From: Hoylesella buccalis ATCC 35310
Lineage (GTDB): Bacteria > Bacteroidota > Bacteroidia > Bacteroidales > Bacteroidaceae
Length of the DNA stretch: 64,000 bases
Assembly: GCF_025151385.1 (NCBI RefSeq)
Contig: NZ_CP102287.1
Coordinates: 2,666,001-2,730,000, forward strand
Direction: 5' to 3'
Below the pieces are notes generated by a model that searched no databases, was not told where the DNA came from, and worked only from the letters and a program-made list of their open reading frames with translations. Of the stretch, positions 1 through 8,116 are shown one piece after another. Made by a program: the position numbers and the translations under genes. How positions within the stretch are numbered: the stretch's first letter is position 1; each line of letters opens with the position of its first letter.

Positions 1-212
1 ACAGCACGAAACACTTCGACCGCCAACTGATTGAGCGAGTTGTAAAAACTCTTGCCCACACGGACGGGAAACCATGCATCACCGCGCTTTACCTTTCGGG
101 CTATACCCATCATTTCGGTCTGCTTACGGAAAGCATCCTTCTCGGTTGCGTACTCCAATTGGAGCAACAACTTCTGACGTTTGAGTTCTGAAATGGCCGA
201 TTGTGGTGACAT
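1..212 (-). CDS. SF1 (UPF1/IGHMBP2-like) DNA/RNA helicase, N-terminus only
   Basis: Reading the minus strand from an ATG at 212 gives an open frame of 70 codons that runs off the window edge, so the C-terminal part (including all ATPase motifs) is not visible. The peptide begins MSPQSAISELKRQKLL and carries phrases such as QTEMMGIARKVKRG, WFPVRVG and FYNSLNQLAVEV. These resemble the N-terminal region of the long AAA/superfamily I helicases related to UPF1/IGHMBP2 that I know from Bacteroides and Prevotella. The assignment rests on recognition of this N-terminal block, not on a helicase motif. The gene is divergent from the ABC ATPase at 299. Its -7 box lies only 9 nt upstream of the ATG, which supports this start. 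Confidence 0.6.
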   Translation of the reverse strand, partial: MSPQSAISELKRQKLLLQLEYATEKDAFRKQTEMMGIARKVKRGDAWFPVRVGKSFYNSLNQLAVEVFRA

Positions 213-221
213 AAGTACGGA

Positions 222-229
222 CAAAGATA
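222..229 (-). promoter_or_regulatory. -7 box (TATCTTTG) of the helicase gene
   Basis: CAAAGATA on the plus strand is TATCTTTG on the minus strand, a perfect match to the Bacteroidota TAnnTTTG -7 element. Nine nucleotides separate it from the ATG at 212. Confidence 0.65.
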
Positions 230-282
230 CGCTTTTTAGCAAGAATTGACGAGCTACGAACGTTATATTTTGCGTAAATCGC

Positions 283-290
283 TATCTTTG
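283..290 (+). promoter_or_regulatory. -7 box (TATCTTTG) of the ABC ATPase gene
   Basis: TATCTTTG matches TAnnTTTG. Only 8 nt lie between it and the ATG at 299, so the mRNA should have a 5' leader of only a few nucleotides and no room for a Shine-Dalgarno site. Confidence 0.65.
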
Positions 291-298
291 CAACAGAC

Positions 299-1066
299 AT
301 GCAGACCATTCAATTATACAATTTGTCCATCGGATACGGCAAACATGCGGTCGTATCGGATATCAACGCTACTCTGAACAGCGGTCGGTTGACCTGTTTG
401 CTGGGGAGGAATGGCGTGGGTAAATCTACTCTTTTGCGCACACTGGCGGGCTTTATACCGCTCATAGCGGGCGATATATATATTCAAGGCACGCCTTTGG
501 AACGGCTGTCCCATCACGAATTGGCCGAGAAAATCAGCGTGGTTCTGACGGAAAGAATGGACATTCGGAATCTTACCGCTACCGAATTGGTGGGGTTGGG
601 ACGCACGCCCTACACAGGATTTTGGGGCGTTTTGTCGGACGAAGACCGTAAAATTGTCTCGAATGCCATGCAACTGGTGGGCATCGAGCAGTTGGCTGAA
701 AGGAACATTTCGAGCCTAAGCGATGGTGAACGCCAAAAGGCGATGATAGCAAAGGCCCTGGCACAGCAAACGCCCATCATCATTTTAGACGAACCAACGG
801 CCTTTCTTGATTTCCAAAGCAAGGTGGACACGTTGCGTCTGTTGGCCCAATTGGCACATGAGTTGGATAAGACCGTGTTTTTATCCATCCATGATATCGA
901 ACTGGCTTTACAGATAACAGACGAGATATGGCTGCTGGATAATCAACGAAAGCTGCACACTGGGACGACGAAACAGCTCATAGAAGATGGCACTTTGCAC
1001 CATTTCATCGAAAGTGAACATATCCGTTTTAATGCCGATGACCGCGTTGTTAGACTTCAAAAATGA
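299..1066 (+). CDS. FecE-type ABC transporter ATP-binding protein (iron-siderophore/heme/cobalamin family)
   Basis: A 255-residue nucleotide-binding subunit with Walker A GRNGVGKST at 36-44, the signature LSDGERQ at 140-146, Walker B IIILDEP at 160-166 and the H-loop histidine at 198. Overall spacing and phrases such as ISVVLTER and ATELVGLGRTPYTG match the FecE/BtuD/HmuV group, which energises import of ferric siderophores, heme or vitamin B12 with a FecCD-type permease and a binding protein. No permease or binding protein is adjacent: the upstream neighbour is the divergent helicase and the downstream neighbour is a convergent hydrolase. It must therefore pair with a permease encoded elsewhere or be a relic. 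The substrate cannot be told from the sequence. The start at 299 is fixed by the -7 box at 283-290. Confidence 0.85.
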   Translation: MQTIQLYNLSIGYGKHAVVSDINATLNSGRLTCLLGRNGVGKSTLLRTLAGFIPLIAGDIYIQGTPLERLSHHELAEKISVVLTERMDIRNLTATELVGLGRTPYTGFWGVLSDEDRKIVSNAMQLVGIEQLAERNISSLSDGERQKAMIAKALAQQTPIIILDEPTAFLDFQSKVDTLRLLAQLAHELDKTVFLSIHDIELALQITDEIWLLDNQRKLHTGTTKQLIEDGTLHHFIESEHIRFNADDRVVRLQK

Positions 1067-1082
1067 AGGTTTCATCGGCATT
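1031..1082 (+). terminator. Possible terminator hairpin overlapping the end of the ABC ATPase gene
   Basis: AATGCCGATGA (1031-1041) is perfectly complementary to TCATCGGCATT (1072-1082), which is followed by a T-rich stretch. The left arm lies inside the coding sequence and the loop is about 30 nt, so this is tentative. Confidence 0.35.
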
Positions 1083-1100
1083 TTCTCATGTGAGAAGTTT

Positions 1101-1151
1101 CTCCTGGCCAGTCGTCTGTGCCGAATGGGACAGCAGGATGACTGGCAGGAG
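1101..1151. terminator. Hairpin between the convergent ABC ATPase and hydrolase genes
   Basis: CTCCTGGCCAGTC (1101-1113) pairs with GACTGGCAGGAG (1140-1151) with one bulged G. It sits between two convergent genes just past the hydrolase stop at 1165, so it may end either transcript. There is no strong T-run. Confidence 0.4.
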
Positions 1152-1164
1152 TAAACGAGGGTTG

Positions 1165-2121
1165 TTAAGGAATGTATTGGCTGACAAATTTCTTGACAAC
1201 CTCCGTATAATCTTGTCGATGGTCCTGGTAGCTCTCAGCGTGTTTAGAACCCTTGGCTATCCATAACTGTTTCGGTTGAGATTTGGCCTTGTAAAGCGGA
1301 TAAACCATGTCGGTTCGCACGTATGTATCGCGGTCGCCATGGATGAAGAGCATGGGCTTTTTGCATTTGGCCACCTGCTTCAAGGGCGATGCCTCCCTAA
1401 ACGACCATCCGTACAGCAGCTTGTTTAGTGCGCTGCCCGTGTAAAGTAGGGGGAAGGGTGGTAGCCCAAACTGCGTTTTCAGTTCGTTTTTGAATTCGTC
1501 CCACACGCTGGTGTAACCACAATCCTCCACAAAGCACTTGACATAGTCGGGGGTGTCTTCACCCGAAACGCACATGGTGAGTGCGGCTCCCATGGAGATA
1601 CCGTGGACCACTTGCTCGGAATGGCCGGTTGAATCGCTGAAAAGCGAGTCGGCAATGGCCATCCAGCGCAGCACGTCGTGGCGCTCTTTCCATCCCATTT
1701 GTACCATCTTACCTTCGCTCCAGCCATGCGCATGGTGGTCGGGCAGCAGCACATTGTAACCCATGCGGGCATAGATGTGGGCTATCTGCATCATGCTCGC
1801 ATGCGTGTCGTGGTAACCATGCAACACTATAGCCGTCTTGCGTGTGGGTTGTGGCGCATAAACGAAGACGGCATGATGCTGCTCATTGTCTTGCATCGTT
1901 ACCAGGGTGTCATGGATGAGGTTGCCTTGGGTCAGACTGTCTATCCAGGGTTTAATCTCTGGGTTGTCATTGATGACGTGCGCAAAACGGTCTTTGTAGG
2001 ACACGTTGATGGGGTAAGGACGTCTCAACGAGTATTCTATCATGTATATACTGCCACCAACGATTGCCAGTAGCACAATGATGATGGAAGTGATTAGTGA
2101 AACCTTAAGTATTTTTCTCAT
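1165..2121 (-). CDS. Membrane-anchored alpha/beta hydrolase
   Basis: A 318-residue protein with one N-terminal hydrophobic segment (residues 7-28), probably a signal anchor, followed by an alpha/beta-hydrolase fold. HGYHDTHASM near 101-110 supplies the oxyanion-hole loop. GISMG at 174-178 is the nucleophile elbow with Ser176. HGDRDTYV near 261-268 gives the acid (Asp265), and His294 in GSKHAE completes the triad. The length and layout resemble the Bacillus YqkD-like or lysophospholipase-like extracellular hydrolases; the substrate is unknown. It is a single gene, convergent with the ABC ATPase. A TAACTTTG box at 2262-2255 lies about 130 nt upstream. Confidence 0.8.
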   Translation of the reverse strand: MRKILKVSLITSIIIVLLAIVGGSIYMIEYSLRRPYPINVSYKDRFAHVINDNPEIKPWIDSLTQGNLIHDTLVTMQDNEQHHAVFVYAPQPTRKTAIVLHGYHDTHASMMQIAHIYARMGYNVLLPDHHAHGWSEGKMVQMGWKERHDVLRWMAIADSLFSDSTGHSEQVVHGISMGAALTMCVSGEDTPDYVKCFVEDCGYTSVWDEFKNELKTQFGLPPFPLLYTGSALNKLLYGWSFREASPLKQVAKCKKPMLFIHGDRDTYVRTDMVYPLYKAKSQPKQLWIAKGSKHAESYQDHRQDYTEVVKKFVSQYIP

Positions 2122-2254
2122 CAGAATCTTAGTTGTTTATGGGTGGTTTTGTACATTGTGTTCTTGTTGCCATATAGACAAATAAGGTGAGTATAAGTAC
2201 ATGTGCCTTTTTTGTTTTTAGTTATGACGGCGTTGTGAATCGTCAATGATGTTT

Positions 2255-2262
2255 CAAAGTTA
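2255..2262 (-). promoter_or_regulatory. -7 box (TAACTTTG) upstream of the alpha/beta hydrolase
   Basis: CAAAGTTA on the plus strand reads TAACTTTG on the minus strand, matching TAnnTTTG. It would give a leader of about 130 nt. Confidence 0.5.
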
Positions 2263-2356
2263 CATATTTTAATCCGAATAATTGGTAGAAAGAAGAAGTT
2301 GTAGCATCTTTTTACAATTATTAGCAAAATGAATAAAGAGGATTTGTTGCTTTTAT

Positions 2357-2387
2357 TTTGCTATGCTCTTGAATTCAAGTAACTTTG
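2357..2387 (+). promoter_or_regulatory. Full -33/-7 promoter of the Ca2+-ATPase operon
   Basis: TTTG at 2357-2360, a 19-nt spacer, then TAACTTTG at 2380-2387 form a complete Bacteroidota housekeeping promoter. It lies inside the longest possible reading frame of the next gene (upstream ATG at 2363), so translation must begin at the ATG at 2396, only 8 nt after the box. Confidence 0.7.
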
Positions 2388-2395
2388 CACAAATT

Positions 2396-5038
2396 ATGAG
2401 TACGCAAAACATTAGAAACGAAAGGGTCAATCATACAGGTTTGACAGACGAACAGGTGGCGGCTAACAGGATAAAATTTGGCAAAAACATACTGACGCCA
2501 CCCCCCACAACCTCATTGTGGAAGTTGTATTTGGACAAGTATCGCGACCCCATCATTCAAGTGCTTTTGGTTGCTGCCGCTGTCTCTTTGGTGTTGGCTT
2601 TCGTTGAACAGAACTTTATAGAAACCATTGGTATCTTTGTTGCCATCTTCTTTGCAACCAGCGTCGGCTTTTACTTTGAGCGGGATGCAGCCAAGAAATT
2701 CAACATTCTTAATGCGCTGAATGAGGAGTCGTTGGTGAAGGTTCGACGCAATGGACATGTCGTGGAGATTCCTCGAAAGGATGTGGTAGTGGGCGATTTG
2801 ATGGTTATTGAGGTGGGTGACGAGATACCTGCCGACGGAAAACTCGTCAAGGGCGTGGATTTGTTGATAGACGAGTCGTCGTTGACGGGCGAACCCATCT
2901 GCTCAAAGGGTATTGATGTGGACGATGACGAGGATGATGAAGCACATGAAAAAACCTACCCTCATGACATGGTCTTGCGCAGTACGATGGTCATGAATGG
3001 CCGAGGGGCCGCCGTTGTTACAGCGGTTGGCGACGCCACGGAGATTGGTAAGGTGGCTCGTAACTCGAGCGAAATAACGCATACCCAAACGCCTTTGGAC
3101 ACCCAATTAGCCAAATTGGCCAAACTTATCTCGGTGGTTGGGTCGGTAGTGGCTGTTGCTGCCTTCATCATCTTCCTCATACACGACATCCTTGTCAATG
3201 ACGCTGTATGGCAGGGCACTGATTATTTCAAGATGGCCGAGGTGGTGTTGCAGTACTTCATGATGGCTGTAACGCTGATAGTGATGGCCGTACCCGAAGG
3301 ACTTCCCATGGCCGTAACCTTGAGTTTGGCGCTGAACATGCGCAGGATGTTGAAGAGCAACAACCTTGTTAGAAAGCTGCATGCGTGTGAGACGATGGGG
3401 GCGGTGACAGTAATCTGTACCGATAAAACGGGTACCTTGACGGAAAACAAGATGACGGTCATGGAGATGGCTGGCTCTTCAATCGTTACGGATGTGTCTG
3501 AACATGATGCGCTGGCTCAGGCTATCGCCCTCAATACAACGGCAGAGTTGGGAGAAGATGGCGCTGGAATCGGTAATCCAACGGAGATAGCCCTGCTGAC
3601 ATGGCTGCAAAAACATGGCGTTGATTATCAAACCATCCGTAACCAAGCCACAACGATTGCGCAGTTGCCGTTCTCAACTGAAAACAAATACATGGCAACT
3701 GTTGCAGAGATGGGTGGCAGGAAGTATCTCTTCGTGAAAGGAGCGCCTGAGATTGTGATGAACTTCTGCACCTTATCTGAAGCCGAAAAAGAATCCTATC
3801 AGTCTACTTTGTTGGGCTATCAGCACAAGGTCATGCGCACTTTGGCGTTCGCTTGCAAGCAACTTGAAGCGGATGCGCTATCCAATATCCAAATCAAGAA
3901 TCACTTGCAAAATCTCTCTTTGCAATGCGTTGCAGCGATTAGTGATCCTGTTCGCGAGGATGTTCCAAATGCTGTTAACCAATGCCAACAAGCGGGTATC
4001 GAGGTGAAGGTCGTGACGGGGGATACGCAAGCCACCGCTATTGAGATAGCAAGGCAGATAGGTGTCTGGCATGATGATACGCCTTTGGAAGCCGCACTGA
4101 CCGGTCCAGAGTGGAATGCGCTGTCGGATGAAGAGGCATACGAGCGCGCTCATACCATCAAAGTGATGTCGCGTGCGCGTCCATCAGATAAACAACGACT
4201 TGTGGAAATGCTGCAAAAGCGCAAAGAAGTGGTGGCTGTGACGGGCGATGGGACCAATGATGCGCCCGCATTGCATTATGCCCATGTGGGTTTGTCGTTG
4301 GGGTCGGGAACCAGTGTGGCCAAGGAAGCCAGCGATATGACGTTGCTCGACGACTCGTTTGGCTCTATCGCACATGCCGTGATGTGGGGTCGTTCGTTGT
4401 ATAAGAACATCCAACGCTTCCTCTTTTTCCAGCTTATTGTCAACATCACTGCGCTACTTCTTGTTCTTGGAGGGGCTTTCATCGGTGTGGAGATGCCGCT
4501 CACGGTGACGCAGATATTGTGGGTGAACCTCTTAATGGATACCTTTGCAGCCATGGCATTAGCCTCTTTGCCTCCTTCACGCGAGGTGATGAAAGACAAA
4601 CCGCGTAAGGAAAACGAGTTCATTCTTAATAAAGAGATGCGCCAAGGCATTCTTTTCTGCGGCGTAACCTTCTTTATTTTCCTGTTTGCCATGCTCATTT
4701 ATTGTGAACGTAATGTGTCGCAAGGCATCAGTATGCGTGAGTTGACCATCTTCTTCACAACCTTCGTGATGATTCAGTTGTGGAACCTGTTCAATGCAAA
4801 GACGCTCGGTTCCAATCATTCGGCATTCCGCTATCTGTGGAAAGACAAGGGACTGCTGCTCGTGTTGCTGTTGGTTATCTTGGGACAGTGGCTCATCGTG
4901 ACCTTCGGAGGTAAGATGTTCCGCACCGTACCGCTGTCGCTCAGCGACTGGTTGGGCATCATTGGCCTTACCTCTGTTGTGCTTTGGGTGGGTGAACTGT
5001 GGCGATGGACGAAACGATTAAGGGCAAGAAAGTCATGA
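2396..5038 (+). CDS. Calcium-translocating P-type ATPase (PMCA-like, P2B)
   Basis: An 880-residue P2-type ATPase that should export Ca2+ across the inner membrane. It has the cation-ATPase N-terminal domain (GLTDEQVAANRIKFGKN), paired N-terminal membrane helices, an actuator domain with the SLTGEP motif, the transmembrane ion-site motif MAVPEGLP, and the phosphorylation motif DKTGTLT with Asp at about residue 343. The nucleotide-binding motif KGAPE, the hinge motif TGDGTNDAPAL and a C-terminal bundle of membrane helices follow. Length and motifs match plasma-membrane-type Ca2+ ATPases common in Bacteroidota. The ATG at 2396 is preferred over 2363 because the -7 box lies between them. The gene ends in an ATGA overlap with the HAD phosphatase, so the two are translationally coupled. 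Confidence 0.9.
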   Translation: MSTQNIRNERVNHTGLTDEQVAANRIKFGKNILTPPPTTSLWKLYLDKYRDPIIQVLLVAAAVSLVLAFVEQNFIETIGIFVAIFFATSVGFYFERDAAKKFNILNALNEESLVKVRRNGHVVEIPRKDVVVGDLMVIEVGDEIPADGKLVKGVDLLIDESSLTGEPICSKGIDVDDDEDDEAHEKTYPHDMVLRSTMVMNGRGAAVVTAVGDATEIGKVARNSSEITHTQTPLDTQLAKLAKLISVVGSVVAVAAFIIFLIHDILVNDAVWQGTDYFKMAEVVLQYFMMAVTLIVMAVPEGLPMAVTLSLALNMRRMLKSNNLVRKLHACETMGAVTVICTDKTGTLTENKMTVMEMAGSSIVTDVSEHDALAQAIALNTTAELGEDGAGIGNPTEIALLTWLQKHGVDYQTIRNQATTIAQLPFSTENKYMATVAEMGGRKYLFVKGAPEIVMNFCTLSEAEKESYQSTLLGYQHKVMRTLAFACKQLEADALSNIQIKNHLQNLSLQCVAAISDPVREDVPNAVNQCQQAGIEVKVVTGDTQATAIEIARQIGVWHDDTPLEAALTGPEWNALSDEEAYERAHTIKVMSRARPSDKQRLVEMLQKRKEVVAVTGDGTNDAPALHYAHVGLSLGSGTSVAKEASDMTLLDDSFGSIAHAVMWGRSLYKNIQRFLFFQLIVNITALLLVLGGAFIGVEMPLTVTQILWVNLLMDTFAAMALASLPPSREVMKDKPRKENEFILNKEMRQGILFCGVTFFIFLFAMLIYCERNVSQGISMRELTIFFTTFVMIQLWNLFNAKTLGSNHSAFRYLWKDKGLLLVLLLVILGQWLIVTFGGKMFRTVPLSLSDWLGIIGLTSVVLWVGELWRWTKRLRARKS

Positions 5039-5646
5039 AACAGAACGTAAAAAACATCATATTTGACCTGGGTTGCGTGCTTGTAGGACTTGACAAACAA
5101 CGCTGCGTGCGTGCTTTTGAGCAGATAGGGGCAGGAGACGTTGCCTCTTATGTTCGGGATCATCGCACGGCTGACTTGTTCTTTGACATTGAAACGGGCC
5201 AAATGACGACGGAAGAGTTTTGTGATGAAGTTCGCAGAATGAGCCGATGCAAGGCTGAGGATAAGGATATTGTCTGGGCATGGAACCAACTTTTGGTGGG
5301 TATTCCTGATGAGAAGAAACAGCGTTTGGTGGAGTTGAACAAGGAATATCGACTTTTCTTGTTGAGCAACACCAATGACATGCACTGGCAGAAATGCGTG
5401 AACGATTTCTTTCCCTATCACCATCTGGGGGTAAACGATTATTTCGAAGACGTTTATCTGTCGTACAAGTTGCAGCTTACGAAACCCGATCGTAAGATTT
5501 TTGAGGCCGTGTTAAGGCACTCACAGCTGCAAGCAGCAGAGACACTCTTTATTGATGACGTAAAAGAAAACTGTGAATCGGCCGCACAACTGGGCATCCA
5601 GGTGATGCACGAGACCACAGGTAACGATTGGTTAAATGCGTGGTAA
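5035..5646 (+). CDS. HAD-superfamily (subfamily IA, YihX-like) hydrolase
   Basis: A 203-residue HAD phosphatase. Motif I is IIFDLGCVLVGLD near the N-terminus, with Asp as nucleophile. Motif II is FLLSNTND, and a lysine follows in LTKPDRKIF. Motif III is ETLFIDDVKEN. Motif I has DLG where many HADs have DxD, which is normal for the YihX-like group; these dephosphorylate sugar phosphates or nucleotides. The substrate is unknown. The ATG at 5035 overlaps the stop of the Ca2+-ATPase gene (ATGA). An upstream in-frame ATG inside the ATPase gene is less likely because this overlap is typical of coupling. ribF follows immediately. Confidence 0.8.
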   Translation: MKQNVKNIIFDLGCVLVGLDKQRCVRAFEQIGAGDVASYVRDHRTADLFFDIETGQMTTEEFCDEVRRMSRCKAEDKDIVWAWNQLLVGIPDEKKQRLVELNKEYRLFLLSNTNDMHWQKCVNDFFPYHHLGVNDYFEDVYLSYKLQLTKPDRKIFEAVLRHSQLQAAETLFIDDVKENCESAAQLGIQVMHETTGNDWLNAW

Positions 5647-5650
5647 GGAT

Positions 5651-6601
5651 ATGAAAACCATGATATTGGATGAAAAAACGGTTCTAACGAGTCCCTGTGT
5701 GGCAACCATAGGATTCTTCGATGGGGTGCATTTGGGGCATCAATTCTTGATACGTCAGGTCGTGAAGATAGCTCGTGACGCGGGATTGTCATCCCTAGTC
5801 ATCACGTTTGACAAGCATCCTCGCCAAGTGTTACACAGCCATTATGTCCCCGAACTGTTGACCACGACCGAGCAAAAGCTGCAACTGCTGTCTGCAACCG
5901 CTGTTGATCAGGTCGTGGTATTGCCCTTTACGCAAGAGATGGCGAGTATGACAGCCCAACAATTCATGGGCGATGTGCTCCATCGTCGGTTACAGGTACG
6001 CAAGTTGGTGATTGGTTATGATAATCGGTTTGGACACAATCGGGAAGAAGGATTTGATGATTATGTGCGCTATGGACGAGCATTAGGCATTGAGGTGATA
6101 CGCAGTGAGGAGTTTTCTTTGGGCAAAGATGCCGTGCATGTGAGTTCTTCTGCCATTCGAAAATACATCCATGAGGGTTCAATGGAGCAGGCCAATCGCT
6201 GTCTGGGACGTCCCTATGTGCTCACGGCTCATGTTGTTGATGGGTGTAAAGAGGGTAGGAAACTTGGCTTTCCTACAGCCAATCTCAATTTAAGCGAAGT
6301 CACACAGCTGCTTCCTGCCATGGGTGTTTATGCCGTGAAAGCGCAGGTTGAGGGGACAGGACCATGGTATCGGGCGATGACCAGTATCGGTATGCGGCCC
6401 ACCTACAATGGAACAAGCCTGACAGTAGAAACTCATATCCTTGAAGGATTTCATGAAAACATCTATGATAAGCAGCTTTCCGTGGCCTTTTTCAAACGCC
6501 TTCGCGGTGAAAAGCGGTTTGACAGTTTGGCGTTGTTACATGCTAAAATAACGGAAGATGCACGGGAAGTAAATCATTATTTTAACAAAATAGAGAAATG
6601 A
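5651..6601 (+). CDS. ribF: Bifunctional riboflavin kinase / FAD synthetase
   Basis: A 316-residue RibF, which converts riboflavin to FMN and then FAD in the cytoplasm. The N-terminal FAD synthetase (nucleotidyltransferase) domain shows GFFDGVHLGHQFLI (the HxGH-type motif) and a central SSSAIRKYI motif. The C-terminal flavokinase domain shows GRKLGFPTANL and GMRPTYNG, then ETHILEGF. Length is typical of the family. Two in-frame starts exist: 5636, which overlaps the HAD gene, and 5651. I chose 5651 (MKTMILDEKTV) because it starts just after the HAD stop at 5644-5646 and matches family N-termini better. The 3' end overlaps the next gene by ATGA. No FMN riboswitch is visible ahead of the operon. 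Confidence 0.92.
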   Translation: MKTMILDEKTVLTSPCVATIGFFDGVHLGHQFLIRQVVKIARDAGLSSLVITFDKHPRQVLHSHYVPELLTTTEQKLQLLSATAVDQVVVLPFTQEMASMTAQQFMGDVLHRRLQVRKLVIGYDNRFGHNREEGFDDYVRYGRALGIEVIRSEEFSLGKDAVHVSSSAIRKYIHEGSMEQANRCLGRPYVLTAHVVDGCKEGRKLGFPTANLNLSEVTQLLPAMGVYAVKAQVEGTGPWYRAMTSIGMRPTYNGTSLTVETHILEGFHENIYDKQLSVAFFKRLRGEKRFDSLALLHAKITEDAREVNHYFNKIEK

Positions 6602-7443
6602 TGCGCAAATCAATCAAAGGAATATTAGACATTGCATGGTATTTGGTGGTGTTTATCATGCTTCAAGTGTTGGCCACTTATTTGGTCAGCATCTTGTCTT
6701 TGCTGCACAATGGCATGGACTTCGGGACCGCATTGCACTATCTTCAGTCGCATCGCGTGTTCAGTTCGACGACGGTCATCGCCACTTCTGCCGTTTCCAG
6801 TGTGCTGACAATCGTCTTATTCATGTCGCTTAAATGGACACCTGTGGCACGTTCGTATGTGCGCAGTAAGCCTTGGGCGGCGTTGTTTTGGGTGGTTTTA
6901 CTATCATTGGGCACCATCATCCCCTCTGCATGGCTGCTTGAGCAGATGGAAGTAGAGGTACCTTCTGGCTTAGAACGAATGCTCAATGCCCTGATGGGCA
7001 ATCGGTGGGGGTATCTATCCGTTGGCATCTTGGTGCCAATTGCCGAAGAAACTGTTTTCAGAGGCGCCGTTCTTCGCACCTTACTCCAACTCTTCCGTGG
7101 CCGTACAACTTGGCTGTCGATCATCCTTTCGGCGTTGATTTTTGGGCTTGCACATTTCAATATGGCTCAATTGCCGCATGCTTTTCTCATGGGTTTGTTG
7201 TTGGGATGGATGTATGTGCGTACCAACAGTATCGTACCTGGCATTGTTTTGCATTGGGTAAACAACTCTACAATATTCATGGTGTATAATCTTATTCCCA
7301 GCTCGGCTAATGGTAATCTTGTTGATATCTTTGGAGGCAGCCAGCAAGCCGTGTGGATGAGTTTGCTCTTCTCTCTGTGCATCATGCTTCCAGCCTTGTT
7401 CCAATTGTCCCGAAGATTGAAGAAAGCCGACCCAGTGGCATAG
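6598..7443 (+). CDS. CPBP-family intramembrane metalloprotease
   Basis: A 281-residue polytopic membrane protein with the three CPBP (Abi/CAAX-protease-like, PF02517) motifs: EETVFRG near residue 145, FGLAHFN near 180, and HWVNNS near 220. These supply the Glu and His residues of the glutamic-type intramembrane protease. It has about eight hydrophobic segments. It begins with the ATGA that ends ribF, making it the fourth gene of the coupled ATPase-HAD-ribF-CPBP run. Its substrate and its link to FAD synthesis or calcium export are unknown. A strong bidirectional terminator follows. Confidence 0.85.
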   Translation: MMRKSIKGILDIAWYLVVFIMLQVLATYLVSILSLLHNGMDFGTALHYLQSHRVFSSTTVIATSAVSSVLTIVLFMSLKWTPVARSYVRSKPWAALFWVVLLSLGTIIPSAWLLEQMEVEVPSGLERMLNALMGNRWGYLSVGILVPIAEETVFRGAVLRTLLQLFRGRTTWLSIILSALIFGLAHFNMAQLPHAFLMGLLLGWMYVRTNSIVPGIVLHWVNNSTIFMVYNLIPSSANGNLVDIFGGSQQAVWMSLLFSLCIMLPALFQLSRRLKKADPVA

Positions 7444-7492
7444 CGGTTGGGTTGTTGGTGGGTAGACATGAACATGAAATGACTAAAATAGC

Positions 7493-7519
7493 GAAACGCC
7501 ACCCCTTTGGTGGCGTTTC
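7493..7519. terminator. Bidirectional terminator between the CPBP and anti-sigma genes
   Basis: GAAACGCCACC (7493-7503) and GGTGGCGTTTC (7509-7519) form a perfect 11-bp stem with a 5-nt loop. It lies between convergent genes, 50 nt after the CPBP stop and about 110 nt after the anti-sigma stop. Confidence 0.75.
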
Positions 7520-7627
7520 TTAAGTACGTTAGTATGTTATGAAAAATTTGAGAGAAAAGTGAAGCTTCACAGCTTCGTTTTTGTTTTACTAAACATGTTT
7601 TATAATTGAGAAAGCATAGAAATTATC

Positions 7628-8116
7628 TTATTTGATGATGGTAGCCGGCTGCACATCTGCGGGTGTTATGTTGCTTTGTTGCATGCTGTCTATCGTCGCA
7701 GAGTCGCCAATGGCCACTGAAGTACCTTGCTGTAGCTGTTCTGTTCCATCATAGGATGCACCTATGTTGTCGTTATTTTGCATGAACGGAACCTGCAATG
7801 CGTTGCTCAATGTCAGGATAATGGCTACCACGGCGGCAGCTTTGAAGAGCGGCATCAGCCGTTGTCTCATCTTGATGGTGCGCGCCTTGACCGGTGCTGG
7901 CTCATCGATCATGGACAGAATCTTCTCATCAAAGTCGTCTCCCAATACCTTTTGGGTTGCTTCTTGTTGAGCGTATACGAACAATGCGCGATACTTTTGC
8001 AAGTCCGCGGGAACGTCTTCCTGACTGAAGAACGTGCGGAGAATCTCTTCTTCTTGAAGCGTTGTCTCGCATGCCCAATAGCGTTCCAATAGTTGTTCGA
8101 TATATTTATAATCCAT
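7628..8116 (-). CDS. Putative membrane anti-sigma factor (unrecognised family)
   Basis: A 162-residue protein with a soluble acidic N-terminal half (DYKYIEQLLERYWACETTLQ), one predicted membrane helix at about 90-107, and a periplasmic tail rich in Gln, Ser and Thr. The start codon lies inside the 3' end of the ECF sigma gene (11-nt overlap), so the two are translationally coupled. The position, the single transmembrane helix and the N-terminal helix pattern fit an anti-sigma factor that holds the neighbouring sigma factor at the membrane. No zinc-binding HxxxCxxC anti-sigma motif is present. The function is inferred mainly from context. Confidence 0.6.
   Translation of the reverse strand: MDYKYIEQLLERYWACETTLQEEEILRTFFSQEDVPADLQKYRALFVYAQQEATQKVLGDDFDEKILSMIDEPAPVKARTIKMRQRLMPLFKAAAVVAIILTLSNALQVPFMQNNDNIGASYDGTEQLQQGTSVAIGDSATIDSMQQSNITPADVQPATIIK

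Noticed and set aside
2363..2395. Upstream ATG of the Ca2+-ATPase gene
   Set aside because: The -7 box at 2380-2387 lies downstream of it, so the mRNA would not include that codon.
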